Origin: CAIQJJ01 sp964606085 | Lineage (GTDB): Bacteria > Chloroflexota > Anaerolineae > Anaerolineales > UBA4823 | Direction of reading: 5' to 3' | Assembly: GCA_964606085.1 (NCBI GenBank) | Contig: CAZSFD010000062.1 | Span: 1 to 30,711 of the forward strand | Length of the DNA: 30,711 nucleotides | In this document: piece by piece, positions 24,536 through 30,711 of the stretch | How positions within the stretch are numbered: the first letter of the stretch is position 1 | Layout of the letters: each line of letters opens with the position of its first letter | Made by a program: the position numbers and the translations under genes | The notes under the pieces: generated by a model | What the model was told of the DNA's origin: nothing | What the model saw: the letters and a program-made list of their open reading frames with translations, nothing else | Database searches by the model: none

Positions 24536-24778
24536 GACAATGATGATGGGTGTCTGCGTCCATTCACGCAAGCGGCGGGTGACTTCTTCACCGTTGATGT
24601 CGGGCAGGTTAAGGTCGAGGATGATCACGTCGGGGCGCTCGGTGGCCGCGGCGCGCAGCGCTTCCTCACCGTTGGCGGCCTCGCAGACTTCGTACTGCCT
24701 GCCGAGCGAGGCGTTGAGGAAGCGCCGGATGGGGCGTTCGTCATCTACAACGAGGATGCGGGGGAGATTTTTGGTCAT
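24533..24778 (-). pseudogene. kdpE: kdpE 5' fragment (response regulator receiver)
   Basis: 81 residues of an OmpR-type receiver domain of KdpE type. Asp12/Asp13 and the phosphoacceptor Asp55 (VIILDLNLPD) are present. The frame stops right after strand 4 (TPIIIV-stop), just before the conserved Thr/Ser, so the switch residues, Lys and the whole DNA-binding domain are gone. The stop lies at the IS110 boundary. The start ATG overlaps the toxin stop (ATGA, 24775-24778), coupling it to the toxin gene. Confidence 0.75.
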
Positions 24779-25128
24779 TGGGAATAGATTTCAATTTCCA
24801 GTACTCCGGCCAATGCCCGTTCAATGGCCTGCATGGTGCTAATATCCAGATAACCCAACTTGCGGATAAAGCGCTCTACGGAAACAGAGCGCACTTGAAA
24901 AGTATCACAAGCCGAAATTTTTGCCAGTCCGTTTTGAGCATTCGGTGCCACCTGCACCAACCAGGGAACATTCCCATAGTGTGGTTTCCAATCGGTGATA
25001 GGAACGACAACCTTCAAGGGTAATGCTCCTGTTTCATCGCTACTCACGATGACCACTGGACGTGTTTTCTTAATTTCCGCCCCGATTGTTGGATCAAGAG
25101 AAATTACCCATATTTCACTGCGATACAT
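24775..25128 (-). CDS. MazF/PemK-family toxin (endoribonuclease)
   Basis: 117 residues. The MazF core is clear: EIWVISLDPTIGAEIKKTRPVVIVS, then LKVVVPIT and the C-terminal ISACDTFQVRSVSVERFIRKLGYL. MazF toxins cleave mRNA at short motifs and are neutralised by the antitoxin encoded just upstream. ATG 25128 is chosen over ATG 25155 because AGGGG/GAGGAG lies directly before it; it overlaps the antitoxin's end by 14 bases. The gene looks complete and lies inside the decayed kdp locus, between kdpD' and kdpE'. Confidence 0.85.
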   Translation of the reverse strand: MYRSEIWVISLDPTIGAEIKKTRPVVIVSSDETGALPLKVVVPITDWKPHYGNVPWLVQVAPNAQNGLAKISACDTFQVRSVSVERFIRKLGYLDISTMQAIERALAGVLEIEIYSQ

Positions 25129-25360
25129 CCCCTGTCTCCTCATCGAAAACTGCATCGGTCAGTTCGGTCAGTTCGGCATTGGTTCGGTACTCGTTTGCCA
25201 TTAACTCGGCTGCGCGACGCATATTGGCGCGCCTTTGCTCCTGCATACGCTGGCGCAACAAATCACGAACGATGTCAGACATACTTGTTCCGGCCTCGTT
25301 AGCCAGTTCTTTGAGCATTTGGCGTTCCTGAGGTTCCAGCAAAATTTGAATACGTTCCAT
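25115..25360 (-). CDS. Ribbon-helix-helix (CopG-type) antitoxin
   Basis: 81 residues. The N-terminal MERIQILLEPQERQMLKELA followed by GTSMSDIVRDLLRQRM is a ribbon-helix-helix DNA-binding domain; the acidic C-terminal tail (ELTELTDAVFDEETGD) fits a toxin-binding region. ATG 25360 has an AGGAGG site 6-7 bases upstream, better than the in-frame ATG 25393. It is expected to repress its own promoter at the palindrome 25388-25402. Confidence 0.8.
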   Translation of the reverse strand: MERIQILLEPQERQMLKELANEAGTSMSDIVRDLLRQRMQEQRRANMRRAAELMANEYRTNAELTELTDAVFDEETGDVSQ

Positions 25361-25380
25361 ATCAGCCTCCTGATACACAC

Positions 25381-25409
25381 ATTTTATACACAACTTTTGT
25401 GTGTGTCAA
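25381..25409 (-). promoter_or_regulatory. Promoter/operator of the toxin-antitoxin operon
   Basis: On the minus strand TTGACA (25404-25409), a 17-base spacer and TAAAAT (25381-25386) make a near-consensus promoter. The spacer holds the perfect palindrome ACACAA-3-TTGTGT (25388-25402), a likely antitoxin operator. The -35 box overlaps the stop codon of the kdpB-kdpD fusion. Confidence 0.75.
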
Positions 25410-26300
25410 ATAGGAGAAATCGGCAGCGCCATCGTTATCACCGTTCCGCCGCCCTCGCGGTTGGCCGCCCAGATGCGCCCGCCGTGTGCTTCGACAATTC
25501 CCTTACAGATGGCCAGCCCCAGGCCGGTGCCGCTGATCTGCTCTGGGCGCTCGACGCGGTAGAACTTGTCGAAGATGCGCTCCAGATCGGCGGCGGGGAT
25601 GCCCAGGCCGCGGTCGAGCAGGAGGATGTGGGCTTCGTCGTTCACCTGGCGGGCTTCGATTTCCAGCGGTGAGCCGGGCGGGGAGTATTTCAGGGCGTTA
25701 TCAAGCAGGTTGTGAAGCACATGCACGATCAGGACAAAATCGAGGCTGACCAGGGGGAAATCGGCGGGCACATCCACGCGCACCGCGCGATCAGCCAGCC
25801 GGGCATCCAATGGGCCGATGGCCGCGCCGATCAGGTCTTGCACGTCGGAGGCTTCGCGTTTGACCTTGAGGGCGCCAGCTTCCAGGCGGGTCATATCGAG
25901 CAGGTTGCCCACGATCTGGTTCAGGCGGTCGGCTTCTTCGCGGGCGGGCTGCGTGCCGGTGTTCATCGCCACGGCTACATCGGCCTGCGCCAGGGCGGGG
26001 GCGTCGTTGGTGCCGTCGCCGGTCATCGCCACCAGCCGCCCGCCGGTCTGGTAGTCGCGGATCAGCTTGAGCTTGGCTTCGGGCGTGGCCTGGGCCAGGA
26101 AATCGTCTACGCCCGCTTCGGCAGCGATGGCGGCGGCGGTCAGCGGGTTGTCGCCGGTGATCATGACGGTCTTGATGCCGATCTTGCGCAGTTGGGCGAA
26201 GCGTTCTTTGATGCCGCCTTTGAAGATGTCTTTGAGATGGATCACGCCGATGGCCCTTTGGTTGTTGGTCACCACCAGGGGTGTGCCGCCGCTGCGGGCG
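25406..26300 (-). pseudogene. kdpB-kdpD chimeric remnant
   Basis: A continuous frame. It first reads a KdpB P-domain piece (GGTPLVV, GVIHLKDIFKGGIKERF, VMITGDNPLTAAAIAAEAGVDDFLA, MTGDGTNDAPALAQADVAVAMNTGTQ). At about 25935 it passes without a stop into the KdpD C-terminus: EEADRLNQIVGNLLDMTRLEAGA, N box HNLLDNALKYSP, then DRGLGIPA and GTGLGLAICKGIVEAHGG. Missing are the end of kdpB, all of kdpC and the KdpD sensor with its phosphoacceptor His. At the other end, near 26300, the frame breaks from the upstream kdpB piece. Confidence 0.75.
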
Positions 26301-26767
26301 ATGTGATCGACTGAGCAGCCTCGGCCAGGTCGTAGACGGCCACGCCGCCGACCGGGATCAGCTCCACCGCCTGGCGGTTGCCGAGGGTGATCGTGCCGGT
26401 CTTGTCGAGCAGCAGCACATCCACATCCCCGGCGGCCTCCACGGCCCGGCCCGACATGGCGATCACGTTGCGCGGGATCATGCGATCCATGCCGGCGATG
26501 CCAATCGAGGAAAGCAATCTGCCGATGGTGGTGGGGATCAAGCACACCAGCAGGGCAATCAGCACGGTAATGGTGATCGGCGTGCCTTGCCCGGCAGCGT
26601 TGACGCTGTAGGTGGAAAACGGCAGCAACGTGGCGCATACCACCAAAAAGATGATCGTGAACCCGGCCAGCAAGATGTTCAGCGCAATTTCGTTGGGCGT
26701 CTTCTGGCGTTTGGCCCCTTCCACCAGGCCGATCATGCGGTCGAGGAAGCCCTCGCCGATGAAATCC
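26300..26767 (-). pseudogene. kdpB: kdpB fragment (transmembrane/actuator to phosphorylation site)
   Basis: Reads FIGEGFLDRMIGLVEGAKRQKTPNEIALNILLAG through the membrane helices to the phosphorylation motif DKTGTITLGNRQAVELIPVGGV and LAEAAQS, typical of the potassium-pumping P-type ATPase subunit KdpB. The N-terminal third is absent; a stop (TAG) precedes the homology at 26767-26770, and the dispersed element begins at 26780. Past LAEAAQ about 100 residues of nucleotide-binding domain are deleted and the frame shifts to that of the next remnant. kdpA is not in the window. Confidence 0.8.
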
Positions 26768-26779
26768 TACGTATCCCCT

Positions 26780-26898
26780 ATGAAAATAGCTCGTGGCGCA
26801 AGTTTCTGACTTGCGAATGTTCGCAAACCTTTGGTTTGCGCTACGGTAGCCTGCCCATTTTCACCCATTGAAGTTACGGGCGAATGCCCGGCACGGCT
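26780..26898. repeat. Dispersed two-hairpin element, copy 2
   Basis: Shares ATGAAAATAGC at the start, hairpin GCAAG-TTTCTGA-CTTGC region, hairpin CGCAAACC-TTT-GGTTTGCG, and the tail CCATTGAAGTTACGGGCGAATGCC with copy 1. The linker between hairpins is only AATGTT-like, with no tandem array. It lies directly at the broken 5' side of kdpB and upstream of the TetR promoter. Confidence 0.7.
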
Positions 26899-26917
26899 AC
26901 TCCTCTTGAGTTTTCTA

Positions 26918-26974
26918 TTGACTAAAAAGTCAGTCGTTGATAGAATAAGCCTATCAATGACTGACTTTTTAGTC
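26918..26974 (+). promoter_or_regulatory. Promoter and long inverted-repeat operator of the TetR operon
   Basis: TTGACT (26918-26923), a 17-base spacer and TAGAAT (26941-26946) form the promoter. Two 24-base arms, 26920-26943 and 26951-26974, are inverted copies with a single mismatch and a 7-base spacer. Each arm contains the smaller palindrome GACT-AAAA-AGTC, so two repressor dimers could bind, one over the -35 box, one after the -10 box. Confidence 0.8.
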
Positions 26975-26994
26975 GGTATAAAAAAAAGAAAGAT

Positions 26995-27609
26995 ATGCCA
27001 CGCACCAAAACCCAGACCGAACAAATCCGCGCCGAAAGCCGGGCCAAGATCATCGCCACCGCCCGCCGCCTGTTTGCCGAACGCGGCTTCAATGGCTGCA
27101 ATGTTTCCGAGATTGCCCAGCAGGCTGGGATGAGCCAGGGCAACATCTACTGGCACTTCCCCTCCAAAGAAGCGATTTTCCAGGCCGTGCTGATGGAGGG
27201 CTTCCAGGCGATTGGCGGGACAATGGCCGAGGCCGCCACCAGCACAGGGAGCGGGCTGGAAAAGTTCAACCGCTTCCTCGGAGATTTCCTGGCGCTCTCC
27301 CGGCAGCAGGGCGGGGATGAATTCATCAGCATCATGATCACCTTCCTCGCCCAGGGCGGGGTGACGAAATTCGCTGAGTTTGGCATCTCCAGTGAGCAGA
27401 TTGGCTCCGGGTATCACCAAACATTGAATGCCATCTTTTCACAGGGTCAGGCGGATGGCAGTTTCCGCTCCGACCTGGAACCCAACTTACTGACTACCTT
27501 TTTCTTCTCGTTCATCAACGGGTTGATGTTGATGTACCCGCGCGAATGGCGCGATATTCCCGATGAGGTCATTCATGAAGCGTCGTTACGCCTGCTGGGC
27601 GGGAAGTGA
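26995..27609 (+). CDS. TetR-family transcriptional regulator
   Basis: 204 residues with a classical N-terminal helix-turn-helix (RAKIIATARRLFAERGF, VSEIAQQAGMSQGNIYWHFPSKEAIF) and a helical effector domain ending in FFFSFINGLMLMYPREW. It is the first gene of its own operon behind a double-palindrome operator, so autoregulation and control of the two following genes are likely. The effector is unknown. Confidence 0.9.
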   Translation: MPRTKTQTEQIRAESRAKIIATARRLFAERGFNGCNVSEIAQQAGMSQGNIYWHFPSKEAIFQAVLMEGFQAIGGTMAEAATSTGSGLEKFNRFLGDFLALSRQQGGDEFISIMITFLAQGGVTKFAEFGISSEQIGSGYHQTLNAIFSQGQADGSFRSDLEPNLLTTFFFSFINGLMLMYPREWRDIPDEVIHEASLRLLGGK

Positions 27610-27616
27610 GTTTGTG

Positions 27617-28465
27617 ATGTTTCAAAATATCTTTGCCTGGATAAAGCAACACCCGGTCTTAACCTATTTCGCCCTGACCATGGGTATCTCATGGGGTGGC
27701 GTGTTCGTCGCCGCTGGCGGAGTCGGTGGATTCCCTGCCAACGCCCAGGAAATCAAAACACGCCTCCCCAGCATTGTTTTGGTGCTTGCGATTGGCCCTC
27801 TATTTTCGGGCATTTTGCTCACCGGCCTGCTGGATGGCCGCGCTGGACTGGGCGATTTCCTGGCGCAGCTCCTGCGTTGGCGGGTTGGGTTCCGTTGGTA
27901 CGCGCTGGCCCTCCTGCTGACCCCTTTGCTGGCCGGAGTGACGCTTTTGGGGTTATCCCTGGTCTCGCCAATTTTTTTGCCGGGCATCCTGGTTTCAGCG
28001 GACAAAGCCGGGCTAATCATCCCGGCGCTGGCGGCGGGACTGGTGGCCGGCTTGTTTGAAGAACCCGGCTGGACGGGCTTTGCCACGCCCAGGCTGCGCC
28101 AACGATATGGGGTTTTGCCCGCCGGTTTGATCCTCGGCGCGATGTGGGGATGCTGGCACTTGATTGTCGCCGTGTGGGGCAGCGGCACACCGACGGGAGA
28201 ATTTTCTGGGCTATTGTTCCTGCCGCAGTTTTTCTTCTATGCGGCGGTGCTTCCCGCCTATCGCATTCTGATGACCTGGGTCTACGACCAAACCCATAGT
28301 CTGATGGTTGCCATCTTGATGCACCTGAGCCTGACTGGCAATGTGCTCTTTATCTTCATGCCACCGGGAATCCCCGAATTGCCGTTGCTCGCCTGGTACA
28401 TTGCCCTGGCTGCCGCGCTATGGGGCCTGGTTTGGCTGGCCTTAATCCCGAAAAAGAAGGAATAA
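27617..28465 (+). CDS. CPBP-family intramembrane metalloprotease
   Basis: 282 residues and about eight hydrophobic helices. The motifs of the CPBP (CAAX/Abi) family are present: FEEPGWTGFATPRL (EE-xxx, with Thr where Arg is usual), WGCWHLIVAVWG with the conserved His, and MHLSLTGN with the final Asn. ATG 27617, 7 bases after the TetR stop, gives the normal N-terminus. Such proteases process membrane proteins or peptides, or take part in bacteriocin immunity; target unknown. Confidence 0.85.
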   Translation: MFQNIFAWIKQHPVLTYFALTMGISWGGVFVAAGGVGGFPANAQEIKTRLPSIVLVLAIGPLFSGILLTGLLDGRAGLGDFLAQLLRWRVGFRWYALALLLTPLLAGVTLLGLSLVSPIFLPGILVSADKAGLIIPALAAGLVAGLFEEPGWTGFATPRLRQRYGVLPAGLILGAMWGCWHLIVAVWGSGTPTGEFSGLLFLPQFFFYAAVLPAYRILMTWVYDQTHSLMVAILMHLSLTGNVLFIFMPPGIPELPLLAWYIALAAALWGLVWLALIPKKKE

Positions 28466-28471
28466 ACCCAA

Positions 28472-28939
28472 ATGACAAAGCAAAAATCGAGCGGCGGTAT
28501 ACCTCCCGCGGTCAATCATGTCATCAAGTTCATCTTGCGCTCGCCGTTGCACGGCATCTTGAGCAAAAATTTCCTGCTGATCACCTTCACCGGGCGTAAA
28601 AGCGGCAAGGCGTTCACCACCCCGGTCAGCTACTCGCAGGATGGCGACATTCTCTACATTTTTTCACATGCGAATTGGTGGAAAAACCTGCGCCCTGACG
28701 CCCCCATCACCCTACGATTGCGCGGCAGAGATGTGCGGGGTTTGCCCGAAGCGGTTGCCGATGACAAGAAGGCCGTGGCCGCCGGGCTAATGGCCCACCT
28801 GCGGCGCTCACCCTACGACGCTCCTTTTTATGGCGTGACCCTGGACGAAAACAAAAACCCCCGCCCCGAAGAAGTGGAGGCGGGGGCGCAAACGGCTGTG
28901 ATGATCCGGGTGGCTTTGCGCCAATCTGCAACAACGTAA
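28472..28939 (+). CDS. Nitroreductase/deazaflavin (F420)-dependent oxidoreductase family protein
   Basis: 155 residues. LLITFTGRKSGKAFTTPVSYSQDGDILYIFSHANWWKNLRPDAPITLRLRG matches the split-barrel Ddn/nitroreductase family, in which TxGRKSGxxxxTPV and the WWxNL segment bind the deazaflavin. Substrates in the family include quinones and nitro compounds. It is separated by 6 bases from the CPBP gene and probably belongs to the TetR-controlled operon. It converges with the S41 gene, whose stop is 33 bases away. Confidence 0.8.
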   Translation: MTKQKSSGGIPPAVNHVIKFILRSPLHGILSKNFLLITFTGRKSGKAFTTPVSYSQDGDILYIFSHANWWKNLRPDAPITLRLRGRDVRGLPEAVADDKKAVAAGLMAHLRRSPYDAPFYGVTLDENKNPRPEEVEAGAQTAVMIRVALRQSATT

Positions 28940-28971
28940 AGGCGGCGCAGGAAACTTGTTCGTTCAATGAA

Positions 28972-30552
28972 TTATGGCGCGTCTTGCAGTACCCACTGCA
29001 CCCATTCGTCGGCCAACAGGGCCGGGCGGTTGAAGGCGGCGGGGTAGGGCGTGGGGTAGGTGGAGGCACTTAGGATGACATCGGGAACGACGCCGACGTA
29101 GTTGTTCAGCGTGCCATCGGGGTTGAGGGTCAGTTCGGAATCGAGGTAAAAGATCAGGCCGCTGTTGGGCAGGGCATAGGGCATCTTGGCCTGGTAGCCC
29201 TGTCCCCAGCCGACGGTGTTAGCGCCAACCACTTTTGCCAGCCCGCTGCGCTGCATCACGCCGACGAAACTGTCGCCTGCCGAGAGGGCGTTGTTGTCGG
29301 CCAGCACATAGACCTGCCCGTCGAAGGGGAAGGGTACGGCGGCGGGTTCGATATGCCGGGTGACACGTACCACCCGCCAGCCCTGGTCGCTGTAAGGGGC
29401 ATAGTCAATTTCCTCGACGCGCTTCACGTGAGCGGGTGGATCGGTCAATTCGTTACTGGTAAGGGCCTGGTAGAGTCCGAAACGCCAGCCATACCACTGA
29501 TAGAACGATTCTTTGACCGCCGAGGTCATTTCGTAGGTCAGCGGTTGGCGGATGAGCGGGGCAATGATGTTGTCGGTATAACTCCAAATTTCGCCACCGG
29601 TGTTGCCGCGCACATCGAAAATGACCTTGCGGAAGCTGCCTGACTCGAAGCACTGGCGCAGGGTGGCAGCATCCTCGGCGGCATGCGCGCCAGCAAAGGT
29701 GCGTATCTTGATCACCAGCACGTCGCCGTCCAGGGCCAGGCAGCGCGTGTTAGCGGTGCTGCTTTCATCGGGGCGGTGGCTGACGTAGCCGGGGATTTTT
29801 GGCACGAATACAGCCTGAATGGCGCCGTCCGGCAGGCGGAAGGTCACGTCCCAGCCGGAGTGCGCCGGGCCGGGGTCAACGCTGAGCAGGGGGTAGAGGA
29901 AGAATTTTTGGAGCAGCGGGTCGTAACGCAGGTGGGCGCGGTATTGCTGGGCCAACACGAAAGCATCCACCGCCAGGCCGTCCACACTTTCAACGGTCGT
30001 TCCCGCCGGGAGGGCGATTTCGCCCAGGCGTGTTTCCTGATCGAGGAGATACTGCCCATCCCGATAGGTCACATCCAGGTTGGCGTGGGCGTTCCAGGCC
30101 AGGCGGCTGATAATGGCGTTCCACTGCGGCATTTTGTAGAAGGCGTCGCGGGGAATATCGCCGACCAGGCTGGTAGTGGGGTTGAACTGCACATCGTAGG
30201 CCAGGAAAGCGTGGCCGCCCTGCCCGGTGTGGACTAGGAATTGCAACACCAGGTCGGCAAACTCGCTGTTCGAGGCGGTCTGGCGGGCGCGTTCGACCCA
30301 GGCTTCGGGCTGGTCGAGGGGATTCTCCAGCCCGGCGGCCTGCCAGACAGCATCGGCCTGGCTGACCTGGCGGGCGAGGTCGAGCAGGGAACGCATGTCG
30401 GCGGCTTTCTGGTCGGGGGTCAGTTCGGTCAACTGCACTTTTTCGGGCGTGGCCCACCACTTCAGGCGGATGGATTGCACGCCGAGGTAGAGCACGACCA
30501 GGGCGAGCAGCGCCAGGGGTATGAGCAGGATAGTTTTGAGGGCAGGCTTCAT
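28972..30552 (-). CDS. Membrane-anchored S41-family (C-terminal processing-like) peptidase
   Basis: 526 residues with one N-terminal membrane helix (TILLIPLALLALVVLYLGV). The S41 core reads FRKVIFDVRGNTGGEIWSY (strand before the active site), VYVLADNNALSAGDSFVGVMQ with the nucleophile Ser in ALSAGDSF, and GANTVGWGQGYQAKMPYALPNSG, which resembles the catalytic Lys/Glu region. A PDZ-like element precedes it (LPAGTTVESVDGLAVDAFV). The domain likely lies outside the membrane. The start ATG overlaps the stop of the upstream membrane gene as ATGA. Confidence 0.85.
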   Translation of the reverse strand: MKPALKTILLIPLALLALVVLYLGVQSIRLKWWATPEKVQLTELTPDQKAADMRSLLDLARQVSQADAVWQAAGLENPLDQPEAWVERARQTASNSEFADLVLQFLVHTGQGGHAFLAYDVQFNPTTSLVGDIPRDAFYKMPQWNAIISRLAWNAHANLDVTYRDGQYLLDQETRLGEIALPAGTTVESVDGLAVDAFVLAQQYRAHLRYDPLLQKFFLYPLLSVDPGPAHSGWDVTFRLPDGAIQAVFVPKIPGYVSHRPDESSTANTRCLALDGDVLVIKIRTFAGAHAAEDAATLRQCFESGSFRKVIFDVRGNTGGEIWSYTDNIIAPLIRQPLTYEMTSAVKESFYQWYGWRFGLYQALTSNELTDPPAHVKRVEEIDYAPYSDQGWRVVRVTRHIEPAAVPFPFDGQVYVLADNNALSAGDSFVGVMQRSGLAKVVGANTVGWGQGYQAKMPYALPNSGLIFYLDSELTLNPDGTLNNYVGVVPDVILSASTYPTPYPAAFNRPALLADEWVQWVLQDAP

Positions 30553-30711
30553 GGGGTGTTCAGGGTTTCGTGGGGCAATGCGCCATTGAGCAAGATCGCC
30601 GCGCCAGCCGCCAAAAGCAGCAGCGGCCCAACGATGGCCCAGTTCAGGCCAAACAGGAACGTGGCCGATACCAGGATCAGGATGCTCCCGCCAAAGATGG
30701 AAGCGCGCACC
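30549..30711 (-). CDS. LiaI/LiaF-like membrane protein, 3' part (paralogue of 6141 gene)
   Basis: Only the last 53 codons lie in the window. VRASIFGGSILILVSATFLFGL and the following helix are the same as in the protein encoded at 6141-6509, and the first 51 bases match exactly at 6365-6415. The C-terminus differs (ILLNGALPHETLNTP instead of ILLNGILPC). It is coupled by ATGA to the S41 peptidase gene. Confidence 0.75.
   Translation of the reverse strand, partial: VRASIFGGSILILVSATFLFGLNWAIVGPLLLLAAGAAILLNGALPHETLNTP

Noticed and set aside
25712..26314. Plus-strand open frame opposite the kdp remnants
   Set aside because: It mirrors KdpB/KdpD coding sequence, has no recognisable domain and no ribosome-binding site.

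Overview
The window reads as a chromosomal segment of a GC-rich environmental bacterium, most probably a member of the Chloroflexota (Anaerolineae-like). This is inference from gene content and style: a CHAT/STAND ATPase/TPR giant protein, a DUF4132 protein with its small partner, a lipoprotein with a Thr/Pro-rich linker, a deazaflavin-type nitroreductase-family protein, PaaK-like ligase, HXXEE and CPBP membrane proteins, and many short dispersed repeats. No rRNA, tRNA or CRISPR array was seen.

Layout. 1-467 is non-coding and holds a dispersed two-hairpin element whose linker has expanded into a 13/14-bp tandem array. 468-5496 is a two-gene operon: an unknown 224-aa protein and a ~1450-aa CHAT protease-like/STAND ATPase/TPR protein, interrupted by two +1 frameshifts in homopolymers and peppered with in-frame palindromic insertions. 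5639-6022 (minus) is the 3' remnant of a TPR-ended protein. 6141-8966 is a run of small membrane/accessory genes (LiaI-like membrane protein, APH-like kinase, SRPBCC protein, CPBP-like protein). 9056-12062 is a small protein plus DUF4132 pair. 12292-14961 carries a PaaK-like adenylating enzyme and an alpha/beta hydrolase. 15033-18977 is a TetR regulator divergent from a five-gene operon (DJ-1/PfpI-like, MBL-fold hydrolase, two small membrane proteins, HXXEE protein) with a clear palindromic operator over the promoter. 19191-23295 holds a C-terminally short nitrilase, a membrane protein, a lipoprotein and a serine beta-lactamase-like hydrolase.

From 23.3 to 26.8 kb (minus strand) is a genomic scar: an IS110-family element abuts a truncated kdpE; a RHH antitoxin/MazF toxin pair sits between kdpE' and kdpD'; kdpD' is fused in frame to a piece of kdpB; kdpB has a second, out-of-frame internal deletion and is cut at its 5' side where the second copy of the two-hairpin element begins. 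26995-28939 is a TetR-CPBP-nitroreductase operon under a large inverted-repeat operator. 28972-30711 (minus) is an S41 peptidase preceded by the 3' part of a near-duplicate of the LiaI-like gene at 6141.

A striking theme is the six-copy dispersed element (about 6.0, 12.2, 15.0, 19.0, 20.7 and 21.8 kb), all on the plus strand. It combines a conserved 5' stem-loop with compensatory base changes and a strong C/G-rich terminator hairpin, and sits at the ends of transcription units. The strongest candidates for an undescribed system are the 224-aa/CHAT-STAND-TPR operon, this repeat family, and the structured non-coding end of the IS110 element.
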